A stretch of DNA of 64,000 bases from Anaeromyces robustus. Taxonomy: Eukaryota; Neocallimastigomycota; Neocallimastigomycetes; Neocallimastigales; Neocallimastigaceae. The stretch covers positions 195,001 through 259,000 of the forward strand of contig MCFG01000027.1 in NCBI GenBank assembly GCA_002104895.1, in the 5' to 3' direction. Both the position numbers and the translations under genes were made by a program. A model generated the notes under the pieces. That model was not told the DNA's origin. It saw only the letters and a program-made list of their open reading frames with translations, and made no database searches. Positions 28,628-41,450 of the stretch are shown here, piece by piece. Numbering within the stretch: position 1 is the stretch's first letter; every line of letters starts with the position of its first letter.

Positions 28628-30400
28628 ATGGGTATAATTAAAGCTTCTACATTAATAACACTTTGTAAGTATTTTTTATTAAATATTTCAAATATGAAAA
28701 TTTAATATTATTTGAAAAACAAAATATATATATATATTTTTATAATTTAATAATTTTTTTTTTCTTTTACTAATATTACATTTTTAATTCAAATAAATTT
28801 AAATTCAACAACAAAAAAAAAAAAAAACAATAACATTATATAAAAAATACAACAATATAAAATAAAAATTAAAATGTGTAACAAACAATATATATAAAAA
28901 AAATATTAAATATATAATAAATGAATTAAAATTCAATTTAATTATAATAAAAAATATAATAATAAAACATAATAATAATAATAAAACAAAATAATAAAAC
29001 ATAATAAAAACATAATAATAATAAATATAATAATAAAAACACAATATAAAAAAAACAAAATAATAAAATAATATTTTAACTTTTTTTTTTTTTTTTTATC
29101 GAAAAAAGTTATAAGTAGTATTCTTGTAAAAGGTAAAGTTTGTCCAAGAGAAGGTGAATATAAATGTTGTAATAGTTGTGATATAGTTTATACGGATTTT
29201 CAATATTGGGGTTATGAAAATAATGAATGGTGTTCTATTCCTTATTCTTGTACGGAAGATAATGGTGTAGTACAAAAATCTGTTGAAGATCATAGATGTG
29301 CTAGTGCTTATAATGCTTGTGGTGGAACCGATTATCCAGATGCTCCAAATTGTTGTGTTCCAAATTATGTTTGTATAAAAACTTCTTCCAAATATCATCA
29401 ATGTCTTCCAAAAGATTTATACGATGATATTTATGAAGAAACTACTACTTCTATTACTTCTACTACTTCTACTTTAACTACTTCAACTACTTCAACTACA
29501 ACAACAACAACCATTCCTATTACTATTACTACTTCAGCTACTTCAACTACAACAACTATTATTCCTATTACTACTACTACTACTACCTCAACAACTACTC
29601 CATCTACTACAACTACTACAACTACTGAACCAAAAACTTCAACTACTTCAACTACTTCATCTACTCCATTAACTACAACTACTTCAACCACTCCATCTAC
29701 TACAACCACTACAACTACTTCAACTACTTCAGCTATTTCAACTACTCCATCAACTACAACTACTCCATCTACTACAACTACTACAACTACTACAACTATC
29801 TCATCTTCTCCAACTAATGATACACAATGTGCAGGTGCCTTTGAAATATGTGGTGGAAAGGATCATCCAGATGCTCCAAATTGTTGTATCTCTGGTTATG
29901 TCTGTGATAAAACTTTCAAAAGACATTATATATGTATTCCAGAAAACATTGCTAATATAACAACCAATACAACTTCAATAACTTCAACAACAACAACTGA
30001 ACCAATAATTATTACTACAACTGAACCAATAATTATTACTACAACTACAACTACAACTAAACCAATAATTATTACTACTACTACAACTACAACTAAACCA
30101 ATAATTATTACTACTACTACTACAACTACAACCAAACCAAAAACTACAACTACAACTACTACTACAACCAAACCAAAAACTACAACTACAACTACAACTA
30201 AACCAAAAACTACAACTACAACTACTACTACAACTAAACCAAAAACTACAACTACAACTACAACTACAACTAAACCAAAAACTACAACTACAACTACAAC
30301 TACAACTACAACTAAACCAAAAACTACAACTACTACCACAACTACAACTAAACCAAAAACTACAACTACCACTACTACTACAACCAAACCAAAAACTACA

Positions 30401-30453
<53 letters not shown>

Positions 30454-32020
30454 AACTACAACTACTACCACAACTACAACAACAACCAAACCAAAAACTA
30501 CAACTACAACTACTACTACAACAACTACAACTGAACCAATAATTATTACTACTACTACGACAGCAATTGAACCAATAACTACTATTACTACTTCTACTAC
30601 TACCATTACTACCACTAGTACTAACTCGTCTTCTCCAACTAATGATACACAATGTGCAGGTGCCTTTGAAATATGTGGTGGAAAGGATCATCCAGATGCT
30701 CCAAATTGTTGTATCTCTGGTTATGCTTGTGATAAAACTTTCAAAAGACATTATATATGTATTCCAGAAAATATAGCTAATAAAACAACCAATACAACTA
30801 CAACAACAACAACAACAACAGCAATAACAACAACAATAACATCATCACCATTACCGACATCAACAACTACTATTACTACTACCACTAAACCAATAACTAC
30901 TACTACTACTACAACCAAACCAATAACTACAACTACATCTACAACAACAACTACAACTAAACCAATAACTACTACTACTACTACAACCAAACCAACATCT
31001 ACAACTACAACTACAACAACAACAACTACTACTACTACTACTAATACTACTACTTCACCATCACCAACTTCTGTTACATGTGCAGGTGCCTTTGAAATAT
31101 GTGGTGGAACTGATTATCCAAATGCTCCAAACTGTTGTATCACTGGTTATATATGTAATAAAATTCATGTAAATTATTATCTTTGTTTACCAGAAAATAT
31201 TGTTAATCCAATAACAACAACTACAACTACAACTACAACTACAACTAAACCAATAACTACAACTACAACTCCAATTACAACTAAACCAAAAACTACTACA
31301 ACTACTACTACCACTACTACTACTAAACCAAAAACTACTACAACCACTACAACAACCACTACTACTACAAATACACCAAAACCAACTAAATGTGGTAAGA
31401 AATTTGATATGTGTGCTCCACAACTTCCAAATGCACCAGATTGTTGTGAACCAGGTTTTACTTGTACTAATGAATTAACTAATTTTTATCAATGTATTCC
31501 AGATTTCCTTCTTAATCCTACTACTACAACCACTACAACCACTACATCTATTAATACTACAAAAAAAACTACAACTACTACAACAACTATTAAGAAAACT
31601 ACTACTGTTACTAAAACAACACCATCATCATCATCAACTACTACTACTCAAAATTCTCAATCCACGGAGGATTCAAAATGTGCTGATGCTTATCAATCCT
31701 GTGGTGGTTTATTTAATCCTAATGCCCCAAATTGTTGTAAAGAAGGATTTACATGTGTTAAAAAGGATCCCAACTTTTATCAATGTATTCCAGATTTTGA
31801 ATTAGATATTGAAGAGAATTCTAATGAAAATGGAAATGGAAATGAAAGTAATAATAATAATAATAATAATAAATGTGGTAAAGTTTATGATATTTGTGGT
31901 GGTACTAATTATCCTAATGCTCCAAAATGTTGTGAATCTGGTTCTACTTGTGTAGCCTTTAGTGAAATTCATCATCAATGTATTCCAAATAGTGCCTTAA
32001 GAGATTTAAATATTCAATAA
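28628..32020 (+). CDS. Secreted dockerin protein with seven CBM1-like modules (paralogue 2)
   Basis: Exons 28628-28664 and 29109-32020 (phase-1 intron at the same place as in paralogue 1) give 982 aa. Exon 2 is open throughout, but its first in-frame ATG is at 31409, so the gene is badly under-called without splicing. A signal peptide (MGIIKASTLITLFISSILVKG) precedes a dockerin-like domain (about 24-60) and seven CBM1-like six-cysteine modules starting near residues 76, 253, 528, 670, 774, 870 and 935. The order is colinear with paralogue 1, but the second module type (CAGAFEICGG...) is present three times, two copies being almost identical. Linkers are Thr repeats with KP, TEPII and TKPIT motifs. 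There is no enzyme domain. It is a tandem duplicate of the upstream gene. Likely extracellular, cellulosome- or wall-associated; substrate untested. Confidence 0.87.
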
Positions 32021-33716
32021 ACTATAAACTTGTCAAATTAAAAATAGATAATTAATATTCCTATTAAAATAAATATATAACAAAATAAAATCAAAACAAT
32101 CAAAATCAAATCAAATAAACTCAAATAAAATAAAGTCAAATAAAGTAAAGTCAAATAAAATAAAATAAAAACTAAATAAATTATATATATAATATATATA
32201 AAGAACAGTATAATATAAATACAATATATATTATATATAATCTAAAAAAAAATCAGTAAAAATAATTGTTATATTAACTATATGAAGGATAATATAAATA
32301 TATTATTATTATTATAAAATAAATATCTTCATATATATTATGTTTTTTTATTAAATAATTCTTTTTTTAAAGAACAAACAAACAAACAAACAAACAATAA
32401 AAACATTAAAAACAAAAAAAAATTGTAAAATTTAAAAATAAAATATAAAAAAATTTTATTTAAAAATTTATTAGTTATAATATAATGTAACAAATAACAC
32501 TTGTCTTTTTATATAATTATAAAAATAATTTTAAATATTTATTTATTAATTTTTTTTTTTTTTTAGTATTATTCAAAATATTTAAACTATACTAATAATA
32601 TAAAATAATATAAAAAATGTAAAAAAATAATAATAATAAAATAATAAAATAATAAAAATAAAATAATTATAATAATAATAATAATATTTTATATTATAAT
32701 ATTATAAAACAAAACCATTTTTTTTCTATTTATTTATACATATATATAAAAAAAGATAATCTTTCTTTTTTTTATTATTTTATTTTATTTTATTTTATTG
32801 ATACTAACAATGAACTTTTTTTTAAAAATATTTGGAAAACTAAAAATTAATTGTTAAATTAATTTTTAATTTTTTAATTTTTAATTTAATTTTTAATTTT
32901 TTTTTTAATCTAAAACAAAAAATGATGTAATCTCTATTTGTGTAACCTAAGAAATAATTAATAAAAAAAAAATTTTTGAATTTTAAAAAAAAATTTTTTG
33001 AATTTAATTTAAAAATTTAAATTTAAATTTAAATTATAAAAATTAAAATTTAATTATAAAAAATTTGTCATCATTTGTACAAATTAAAATTTAATATTGT
33101 ATTATCAAATTTCGATAGAAAAACAAAAAATATATAAATATATATTTATTATATTTATTATATATATTTGTTTAAAATTATAAACTAAACTATAAATCAA
33201 TAAATCATGAAATAAATAAAATCAATAAAATAAATGAATATTACAATATACTATACAATATATTGTATTATCTTTATGAAATATATTATAATAAACATTG
33301 TTTATATATTTTAAATAATAATTATTATAAAATATAGTTTTAAATAAAATAAATAAATTATTTGATTTATAACAATTATAATCATTACAACAATTAATAA
33401 CAATTAATAACAATTATAAAATATTAACAAAACCAAAACCAAAACCAAAACCAAAATAAGTTTAGTTTTTATTAAACGATGACTTTTTAGATAAATGTTA
33501 AAATAAATGTTGGAACAAAAAATAAAATAAAATAAAATAAAAAAATATTATTTATAAATAATTTTTATTATTCTTAATATAATAAATAATAATAATAAAA
33601 TAATAATAAAAGAATAATAATAAAAAAAAAATAATAAAATATATATTTAAATAAATGATAAATATCAAAAAATCAAAAAGATAATTATAATATAATTATA
33701 CAGTCAATATTATTTA

Positions 33717-33748
<32 letters not shown>

Positions 33749-33856
33749 CTTTTTTTCTTTTTTTCTTTTTTTCTTTTTTTCTTTCTTTCTTCATTTTTTT
33801 TTTACTGTTATTAATTTATAGATAGAGTTTCTTGAATTCTTTGAGATAATGAAAGT

Positions 33857-33889
<33 letters not shown>

Positions 33890-34857
33890 ACCATTAAATT
33901 ATAAATTATACTTAGGTTATTGTTAATTAATTCAGTTTATGTGTTATAGGAACTATAGTTCCATCTTAAAAAAAAAATTTTTTTTTTTGAATAATTCTTA
34001 CTAAATGAATAATTATAATATATAATATAAAAATTAACCTAAATAATATTTTAATCTACAATAATAAATAATAATAATTAATAATAATAACTAATAATTA
34101 ATAATAATAATTAATAATAATAACTAATAGTTATTGATTTATAATCATTGTTACTCTCTAACATTAAATAATAAACCGACATTTTGAATTGGATATATAT
34201 AATAAAAATGAGAAAGAAAAAAAGTATATTATGTATATTCATCATAAAACTACTTTAAAACTTTATAATTATTATTATTATTATTTATTATTATTATTTT
34301 TTATTTATTGATTTATTGATTTATTGATTTTCACTTTTCTATTAACTATTAACTCTCTGACATCATTGACATTTTATTTTATTTTATTTAATGATAACAT
34401 TTTAGTTGGCCCCATTTTGATATTATAGATTATTAAATTGATTATACCATCTATAATTACTTTAATTTTTTTTATTAATATTATTACTATAAAAATTGAT
34501 TTTATATTTTAATTAAACTAAATTGTTTTTTTTTTTTTTTTTTTTTCTTATTAATATCAATATTATATATAATACATTACTGTTTTTGATTTTCTTTTTT
34601 TCTTTTCTTTTTCTTTTCTTTTTCTTTTTATACAATTTTATATTTATTTTTATTTATTATTTTTATTATTTTTTTATTTCTTTATTTTTTATATTATTTA
34701 CATTTTACTTTTTTACATTTTTTACATTTTTTTTTACTTTTTCTGTTTTATTTATATTTATATTTATATTTATATTTATATTTATATTTATATTTATATT
34801 TATATTTATATTTATATTTACATTTTTTACATTTCTTTTTTTTTAACATTTTTTTTT
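32021..34857. other. Intergenic A+T-rich DNA
   Basis: Holds poly-T and poly-A tracts (33721-33790, 33858-33886), a TATATT/TTTATA array (about 34751-34820) and AAT arrays. One frame through 34523-34846 is Phe/Ile only. I see no gene. Confidence 0.8.
34751..34820. repeat. TTTATA hexanucleotide array
   Basis: About eleven TTTATA units in a row close to the 3' end of the ankyrin gene. Confidence 0.9.
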
Positions 34858-36294
34858 TTACATTTTATTTTCTATTTTATTAAATAAATTATTATAAATA
34901 TTTTTTCCTTTCGTTGCTATTAAATATTTTACTGTGCCCATATTACCACTTTTACAGGCGGTAGATAAATGTTGTACGGATAATTCATTGATATCAGCTC
35001 CATGTTCAATTAAATATTTTACTATCATTTCATTACCATTTTCACAAGCAAAAAATAATGGAGTTTCATGATAAATAGTAGATTTATTAATATCGGCTCC
35101 TTGTTCTACTAAATATTTTACGATCGTTTCATTACCATGACGACAAGCATAATGTAATGGTATTTCACCTCGAACAGTAGATTTATTGATTTCAGCTCCT
35201 TGTTCTACTAAATATTTTATAATATTTTCCTTTTCTTGTTGACAATCACATGCAAATATTAATGGGGTTTCATTCTGAATGGTCGATTTATCGATATCAG
35301 CTCCTTTTTCTACTAAATATTTTACTATTGTTTCATTTCCATTTTCACAAGCATAATGTAAAGGTAATTTATTTTGATTTGCGGGTTTATGTATATCTGC
35401 TCCATGTTCTACTAAACATTTTACTGCATTTTCATTTCCATGACGACAAGCATAATGTAAAGGAGTTTCCCCATCAATCGTAGTTTTATTTATATTGGCA
35501 CCATGTTCAATTAAACATTTTATTACATTTTCATTTTTATTTTCACAGGCAAAAAATATTGGTGTTTCATGATAAATGGTAGATTTATTGATATCTGCTC
35601 CATGTTCTACTAAACATTTTACTATCTCTTCATTACCATGACGACAAGCATAATGTAAAGGGGTTTTATTTTGCATAGCCGTTTTATTAACCTCTGCTCC
35701 ATGTTCCACTAAATATTTTACAATATTTTCATTTTCTTGTTCACAAGCATATAATAATGGGGTTTCATCTTGAATAGTGGATTTATTAATATCGGCACCT
35801 TGTTCTACTAAATATTTTACTATCGTTTCATTGCCGTGACGACATGCACAATGTAAAGGTATTATACCATGAATAGTGGATTCATTTATATTAGCTCCAT
35901 GTTCCACTAAATATTTGACTATATTTTCATTTTTATTATCACAAGCATAATGTAAAGGGACATTACCATAAATAGTTGATTTATTAATATCTGCTCCATG
36001 TTCCACTAAATATTTAACGATAGTTTCATTTCCATTTTTACAAGCATATAATAATGGAGTTTGATTAATATGTATTTTATCTTCTGCACCACTATTTTTA
36101 CTTTCTTTATTAACATCTGCTCCTTGTTCTATTAAATATTTTACTTGAGCTTCATTTCCTTCTTCACATGCTATCATTAATAATGTTTTCCCATATTGAT
36201 ATTCTTTATTGATATCACCTAGCTTTTTAATTTTATCATCCAAAGAATCATTTTTTTTTAAATTATTATTTTTAACAGAATCATTACTTTCCAT
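34858..36294 (-). CDS. Ankyrin-repeat protein (13 repeats)
   Basis: A single intronless ORF of 478 aa. After a polar N-terminus of about 33 residues come 13 ankyrin repeats, each with the pattern TPLHYAC..GNE.IVKYLVE.GADINKS, almost filling the protein. Repeats are so regular that internal DNA is nearly repetitive. The conserved turn alternates: repeats 4, 6, 8 and 11 carry ACRHGNE, whereas most of the others carry ACEN or ACDN, suggesting growth by duplication of repeat pairs. Repeat 10 has a two-residue expansion (CDCQQEKEN), and the last repeat is degenerate (ATKGKNIYNN). No signal peptide, membrane segment, kinase or other domain is visible, so it is probably a cytosolic or nuclear protein-interaction scaffold. 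Partner unknown. Lack of introns contrasts with its neighbours. Confidence 0.9.
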   Translation of the reverse strand: MESNDSVKNNNLKKNDSLDDKIKKLGDINKEYQYGKTLLMIACEEGNEAQVKYLIEQGADVNKESKNSGAEDKIHINQTPLLYACKNGNETIVKYLVEHGADINKSTIYGNVPLHYACDNKNENIVKYLVEHGANINESTIHGIIPLHCACRHGNETIVKYLVEQGADINKSTIQDETPLLYACEQENENIVKYLVEHGAEVNKTAMQNKTPLHYACRHGNEEIVKCLVEHGADINKSTIYHETPIFFACENKNENVIKCLIEHGANINKTTIDGETPLHYACRHGNENAVKCLVEHGADIHKPANQNKLPLHYACENGNETIVKYLVEKGADIDKSTIQNETPLIFACDCQQEKENIIKYLVEQGAEINKSTVRGEIPLHYACRHGNETIVKYLVEQGADINKSTIYHETPLFFACENGNEMIVKYLIEHGADINELSVQHLSTACKSGNMGTVKYLIATKGKNIYNNLFNKIENKM

Positions 36295-38438
36295 AGTTTA
36301 AAAAAATTTTGTTAAAATGAAAATTTTTGTTAAAATGTAAATAATTAATAAATAAATAAATAATTTGATTTATAATAACTTGAAAGTATTTATAATTTTA
36401 AAATATTTGATTTTCCAAAAAAAATGTAAATTTAAATTTTTATCTATACAAAAAAAAAATATATAATATATATATATATTTATTATTTATATTTATTTTT
36501 TACAGAAAAAGGTAAAAATAAAATTTATATATAAATATATAAATATAGTAAATAATAAATAATAATAATAATAATAATTATAATATTATTATTATTATTT
36601 AAATTATCATAAAACAAAGAATAAATGTGGCAGCGTTTTTTTATCTACTCATGCATTATTTGTAATCTTTTTTTTTTTTACTTACGGCAAAATGCAATAC
36701 ACAAGGGATGATACATTTTAAAATAAAAAATTATAAAAATTATAAAATTATAGTTTCTTTAGTTTTATATTATTATTATTATTAGTTTATAGAATATTCG
36801 TTTTTAAATTTTTTTATTTAAAATAAATAATAATTTTTTTTTATATTATTTATATTTATATTTATATTTATTATAGATATTTTTAAGATATTTTTTTTGA
36901 TAAAATAATTAAAAATATAATAATGAATAATAATAATAAGAAGAATAATGAATAATAATGAATAAAAATAATAATAGTATTATTATTTAATATTGATACT
37001 AGGATTATTATGATTTATATTGTATTATTATTATTATTATTATTTAAGATAATAAATAAAATAAATAATAAATTTTTATGTTATATTTCTTATTATTAAA
37101 ACATTATACTTTATATTAATAATAGAGATATAATTTAATATTTATAATATTTATGATGATATATTATTATTAATTGTATTATTTTTATACTTTTACCATT
37201 TATTCCGTTTAATATAATAATTATTATTTATATTACTCTAACTTACTAAACTATCCTATAGTAAAAAAACTCCACAGACCAAAAGAATCAATCTATCCTC
37301 TATCATCAAAATCATTATATTTTATATTTTATACTTTATATTTACTACAATTTTTATATTGAATTACATTACATATTACATTACACATTACATTATGTAA
37401 AATGTAAATGTTTTTTTTTATTTTTTTATTTTTTAAATAATAAAATAATAAAATAATAAAAATGTTTAAAATATTTAATTAAAAAATTATTTCAAGAAAA
37501 TTAAATAAATAATAAATGTAAATGAATAAATAAATAAATAAAAAGTTAATGATTTGTAACATTTTTTTTTTAATTTTTTTTGTTTTAATTAATAATTTAT
37601 TTATTTATTCATTTACTTATTTAAAATTTAATTGGTAGTTATTGTTTAATATTTAATATTAAAGATTATTAAAACTTAAAAAAGTTTAATTTATTTTTTT
37701 TATTTTATAAATTTTATTAATTAAAAAAAATCATATTTAATAATTAATAATAAATAAATAAATAAATAATTAATTAAATAAATAAATTTATAATAAAAAT
37801 AAATAAATAAATAAATAAATCATTAAAACTTTTTTAAATTATTTTTTTTTTATCTTTCTTTTTTATCTGTTTAATTAAAAAAATAATAAAATAATAGAGA
37901 AAAAAAAAAAAAAGTTACACAAATAAAAATAAATAATTTAAAATAATTAAAAAGTTAAATAAAAAAAAATAAAAATAAAATAAAAATAAAATAAAATATA
38001 TTTAATTATTTTCTTTATTTAATGATTTAATTATTAAATAAATATTATTTAAAATGATTTAAACAAATAAATATTAAAATTTTATAATTAATTAATAATA
38101 ATAATAATGAGATATTAAATAAAATATGGCGAATAAAATAAGATCATCATAGGAACATAGGGGTTTTTTTTTTTTTTATTTTCTTTTTTTAAATCAAAAA
38201 ATATTGACTATTATAGTAATAAATTATAATCTTGAAAGTATATATAAAGAATAAAAAAAAATTTATATAAAGTTATCAAAATATTTTTTTTTTAAAAAAA
38301 AATTAATATAAATACATATTTTAATCTGTATACCTTATAAATTCAATATAAAATTAAGAAAAAAAATATTTATAAAATAATTATATTCATTATATCCACA
38401 AAATAAAGTAAAAAAAACTTCAAGTACATATAAAAAAA
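36295..38438. other. Intergenic A+T-rich DNA
   Basis: Low-complexity DNA with AAAT and AAT runs. Slightly less simple islands near 36620-36720 and 38130-38160 contain short GC-bearing words but no readable frame. I see no gene. Confidence 0.75.
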
Positions 38439-39523
38439 ATGACAAATAAAAATAATTATATATATTATTTATTAATTTTTATAATAACATATAAATCTTA
38501 TGCTAATCGATATGGTTTTAAATATACAGATTATACAATTAATGATATTGAAAATTTTAAAGTGTAAGTGTAACTAACTATAATAAAAATATATATTACA
38601 GAAGAGATATTATTATTTATTAAAAAAAAAATTAGTATAAAAAGAAAAATAAAATATTACATAATACATATACACCTATATTGATTTGATTTATATTTTA
38701 TTATTTTATATATTTTATTTTATTTTATTTTATATATATATATATATAAATATAATATTACTTTAAAATATATAGAATTATAAATAAAACAGAATGTCCT
38801 GAAGAAAGTTCTTATCATCATTCTATACAATTTACAAGTAGAACAGGTGAAAAATATCAATCTTGTGATTATCAATATTATTGTCATAAAAATGAAAAAT
38901 GTATAAAAGTTAATACTCCTTATGAAATAACAGATCCTACGGATAGTGGTTTTTATAATGATTATAGTAATTTTGGTATGGCTTGGTTAAACTTAGAGGA
39001 TAATAATAAAAATGATACCTTAATTATTGATTCTTGTAATGAAATAAGTTTATCTTCAGAAAAAAATTGTAAAACAGATATTTGTTTAAGTCACTCAGAT
39101 TGTTTCTCAAAAAATTGTATTAATCATATTTGTATCACTAATCCGGATTATCCTTCTTATACTTGTAGAACTGTCTTTGAAAATTCAGAATATAAAGTTA
39201 AATGTTTAAAAAGTTATGAAGAAAAATGTGAAAAGGATATAGAATGTGCTAATGAATCACCATGTGGTATTGATAACCTATGTACTTTAAGAAATTTTAA
39301 AGGTTTTAAAAATGATATTAATAATACAAATATGAATAATGATAATGATAATAATAATGATAATAATAACAGTAATAGTTATATAAATAATATCAATAAT
39401 TTAAATAATACTAATACTAATACTAATAATAATAATAGTAGTAGTAGTAATGCGGAAGTTCATAATAAATTAAATTCTCTTTATAAAGTTATCATATTAT
39501 TAATAACTTTATTCATTCTATAA
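38439..39523 (+). CDS. Secreted cysteine-rich protein, probably GPI-anchored
   Basis: Exons 38439-38563 and 38776-39523 (phase-2 intron) give 290 aa. The N-terminus (NNYIYYLLIFIITYKSYA) is a signal peptide ending near residue 22. The mature part has many cysteines in an orderly pattern (ECPEES, SCDYQYYCHKNEKC, CKTDICLSHSDCFSKNCINHIC, CRTVFE, KCLKSYEEKCEKDIECANESPCGIDNLC), suggesting a disulfide-bonded ectodomain. A long Asn/Asp-rich linker and a Ser run are followed by a short spacer and a hydrophobic C-terminus (YKVIILLITLFIL), the arrangement of a GPI-anchor signal. It is likely displayed on the cell surface or wall. I recognise no named family; it could be a wall protein or an adhesin. Confidence 0.8.
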
Positions 39524-39723
39524 AATATATATATATATATATATATTTTCTATTAATAATTTATTTTTTTTTCGATTGTATATATTAATAATGTAAAATA
39601 AAACAATTTTAAATAATAATAGAAATAGAAATCAATTAAGATTCCTACTTCATATATAAACTATGTATATAAAAGAAATAAACAATAATTTAAAAAATAT
39701 ATTATTTTTTTGATAGTTTATTT

Positions 39724-39758
<35 letters not shown>

Positions 39759-39959
39759 TTTTTTTAATACTTAAAAATAATGTAACTTATTTTTTATTTT
39801 GAATCGTTTATCTTGATAAATAGTTATATCATTTAAATGATGTAACTAATTTATTAGTTTTAATTAAAAAACAATAAATAACTAATATCGATCTTTTCAT
39901 AATAAATTAAAAAATAAATAAATAAATCATTTTATATAAATTTAAAAATTAAAATTAAT

Positions 39960-41280
39960 AAATATAATAAAATATATATATATATATATTTTTTATCATT
40001 TTTGTTAGTATTGAAACTTTTAGCATATTTTTTTTTATCTTCAAAACAAGTTTTAGCACATTGTAATAATAATTCTTTACAATAAAAATACTTCATATTT
40101 AATAATTTAATACCTATATATATTCACATATCATTCATTGTTTGTTTATATTTTCTTTTTTTATTTTCTTTTACTAAATTTTTATTTATATAAATATTTT
40201 TACATAAAATACTTCTTCATCAATAAAACATTTTATTAATATAAAATTATGTAAAAATATTTATATAAAATACTTCTTCATCATTAAAACATTTTATTAA
40301 TATAAATCATTAAGTTCATCTTCATTTATTTTTTTAATTTTCATTATTAGTATTTTTCAAATAATCATTTCTAATATTATCAGCTAAAAAAAAAATAAAA
40401 TATTATATAGTTTTATTATCAACCATCACCAAATAAAAGATATAGAATATTCATTTTTTATATCTTCACCTATTTTTTAAGTCATTAATGATCTAATTAT
40501 ATCATTTAAACGATTAAAATTAGAATTCATTCTATCTGCTTAAATCATTTAAACTATTTGTACTTTTCATTAATTAATAAATCCATCATATTTATTTATT
40601 AATTCTTATTTTTTCTTCATTATTATTTTTTGTTTTTTTCCATCATTTTCGTATATATATATATATTTTTAATATGTTTAATTCAGGAATAATTTTTATT
40701 ATTTCTTCATATTCTGAATTTTCATCATTTTTTTTATCATTTTCAATTATGTTAAAAATATAATCTGTTCCATCCTCAGTTTTTTTTATCATATTACCAT
40801 TATTATCCACAAGATGATTTCACTAACGCTCCAATATTTTTAGTTCCATCATTATAAAGATAATAAAAAAAATATTAATTACAATATTAAATAGAAAAAT
40901 ATTTTATTACTAAAGTCTATAGTAGTTTAACATACATTTGAAAATTCAATAACTTTCATATTTGAAGTATACAATATTTGTGATTTATCAAGAAATTGGG
41001 AAAGAATCAATAACATATTCATTCATTCAAAAGTTTAAATCTCATATTTTTTTTTGAATATTTTTATTAACATGTTTTTAACATGATTACTATTTATTGC
41101 ACATTCGTAGTGATTAATTATATATAAGAATTGACAATATTAACATACATAATAATATCACATTCTGAATGAGCATATCTAAGAGAACTTAGTGAAATAT
41201 TTAGAAGATGATTAATCTATTACAGTATTATTAAAATTATCAGTTTTAGAGTCTATACACTTTTTTATAAATAATAAGTA
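39960..41280 (-). pseudogene. Decayed multi-exon gene
   Basis: Reading the minus strand from high to low coordinates gives coding-like pieces in the same order a gene would have: SLRYAHSECDIIMYV (about 41165-41215); LYTSNMKVIEFSNV then a GTATGT donor (about 40935-40980); YNDGTKNIGALVKSSC then a frameshift into DNNGNMIKKTEDGTDYIF and EEIIKIIPEL (40670-40860); FNRLNDIIRSLMT, an in-frame TAA, then KIGEDIKNEYSISF (40440-40530); and YCKELLLQCAKTCFEDKK (about 40010-40080). The stop and frameshift argue for a pseudogene. The product appears polar with spaced cysteines; the family is not recognised. A live gene with badly guessed introns is less likely because of the TAA. Confidence 0.55.
40192..40306. 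repeat. Two-copy direct repeat
   Basis: ATAAAATACTTCTTCATCA followed by TAAAACATTTTATTAATATAAA (split here) occurs twice about 60 bp apart with minor changes, within the relic gene. Confidence 0.85.
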
Positions 41281-41287
41281 TATTAGA

Positions 41288-41312
41288 AATGTTTGTATAG
41301 GTTAAAGAGTTT

Positions 41313-41365
<53 letters not shown>

Positions 41366-41450
41366 AAGTAACAACATCATAGGTTGTTTATATAGGTTAA
41401 ATAATTTAAAGAAAAGAAAAAATAAGTAACAATATCATAAATATTGTTTA
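41288..41450. repeat. Duplicated block with a long A tract
   Basis: TATAGGTTAAA, TTTAAAG, then AAGTAACAA and ATCATA appear in the same order twice; the first copy contains a run of more than 45 A residues. Confidence 0.75.
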
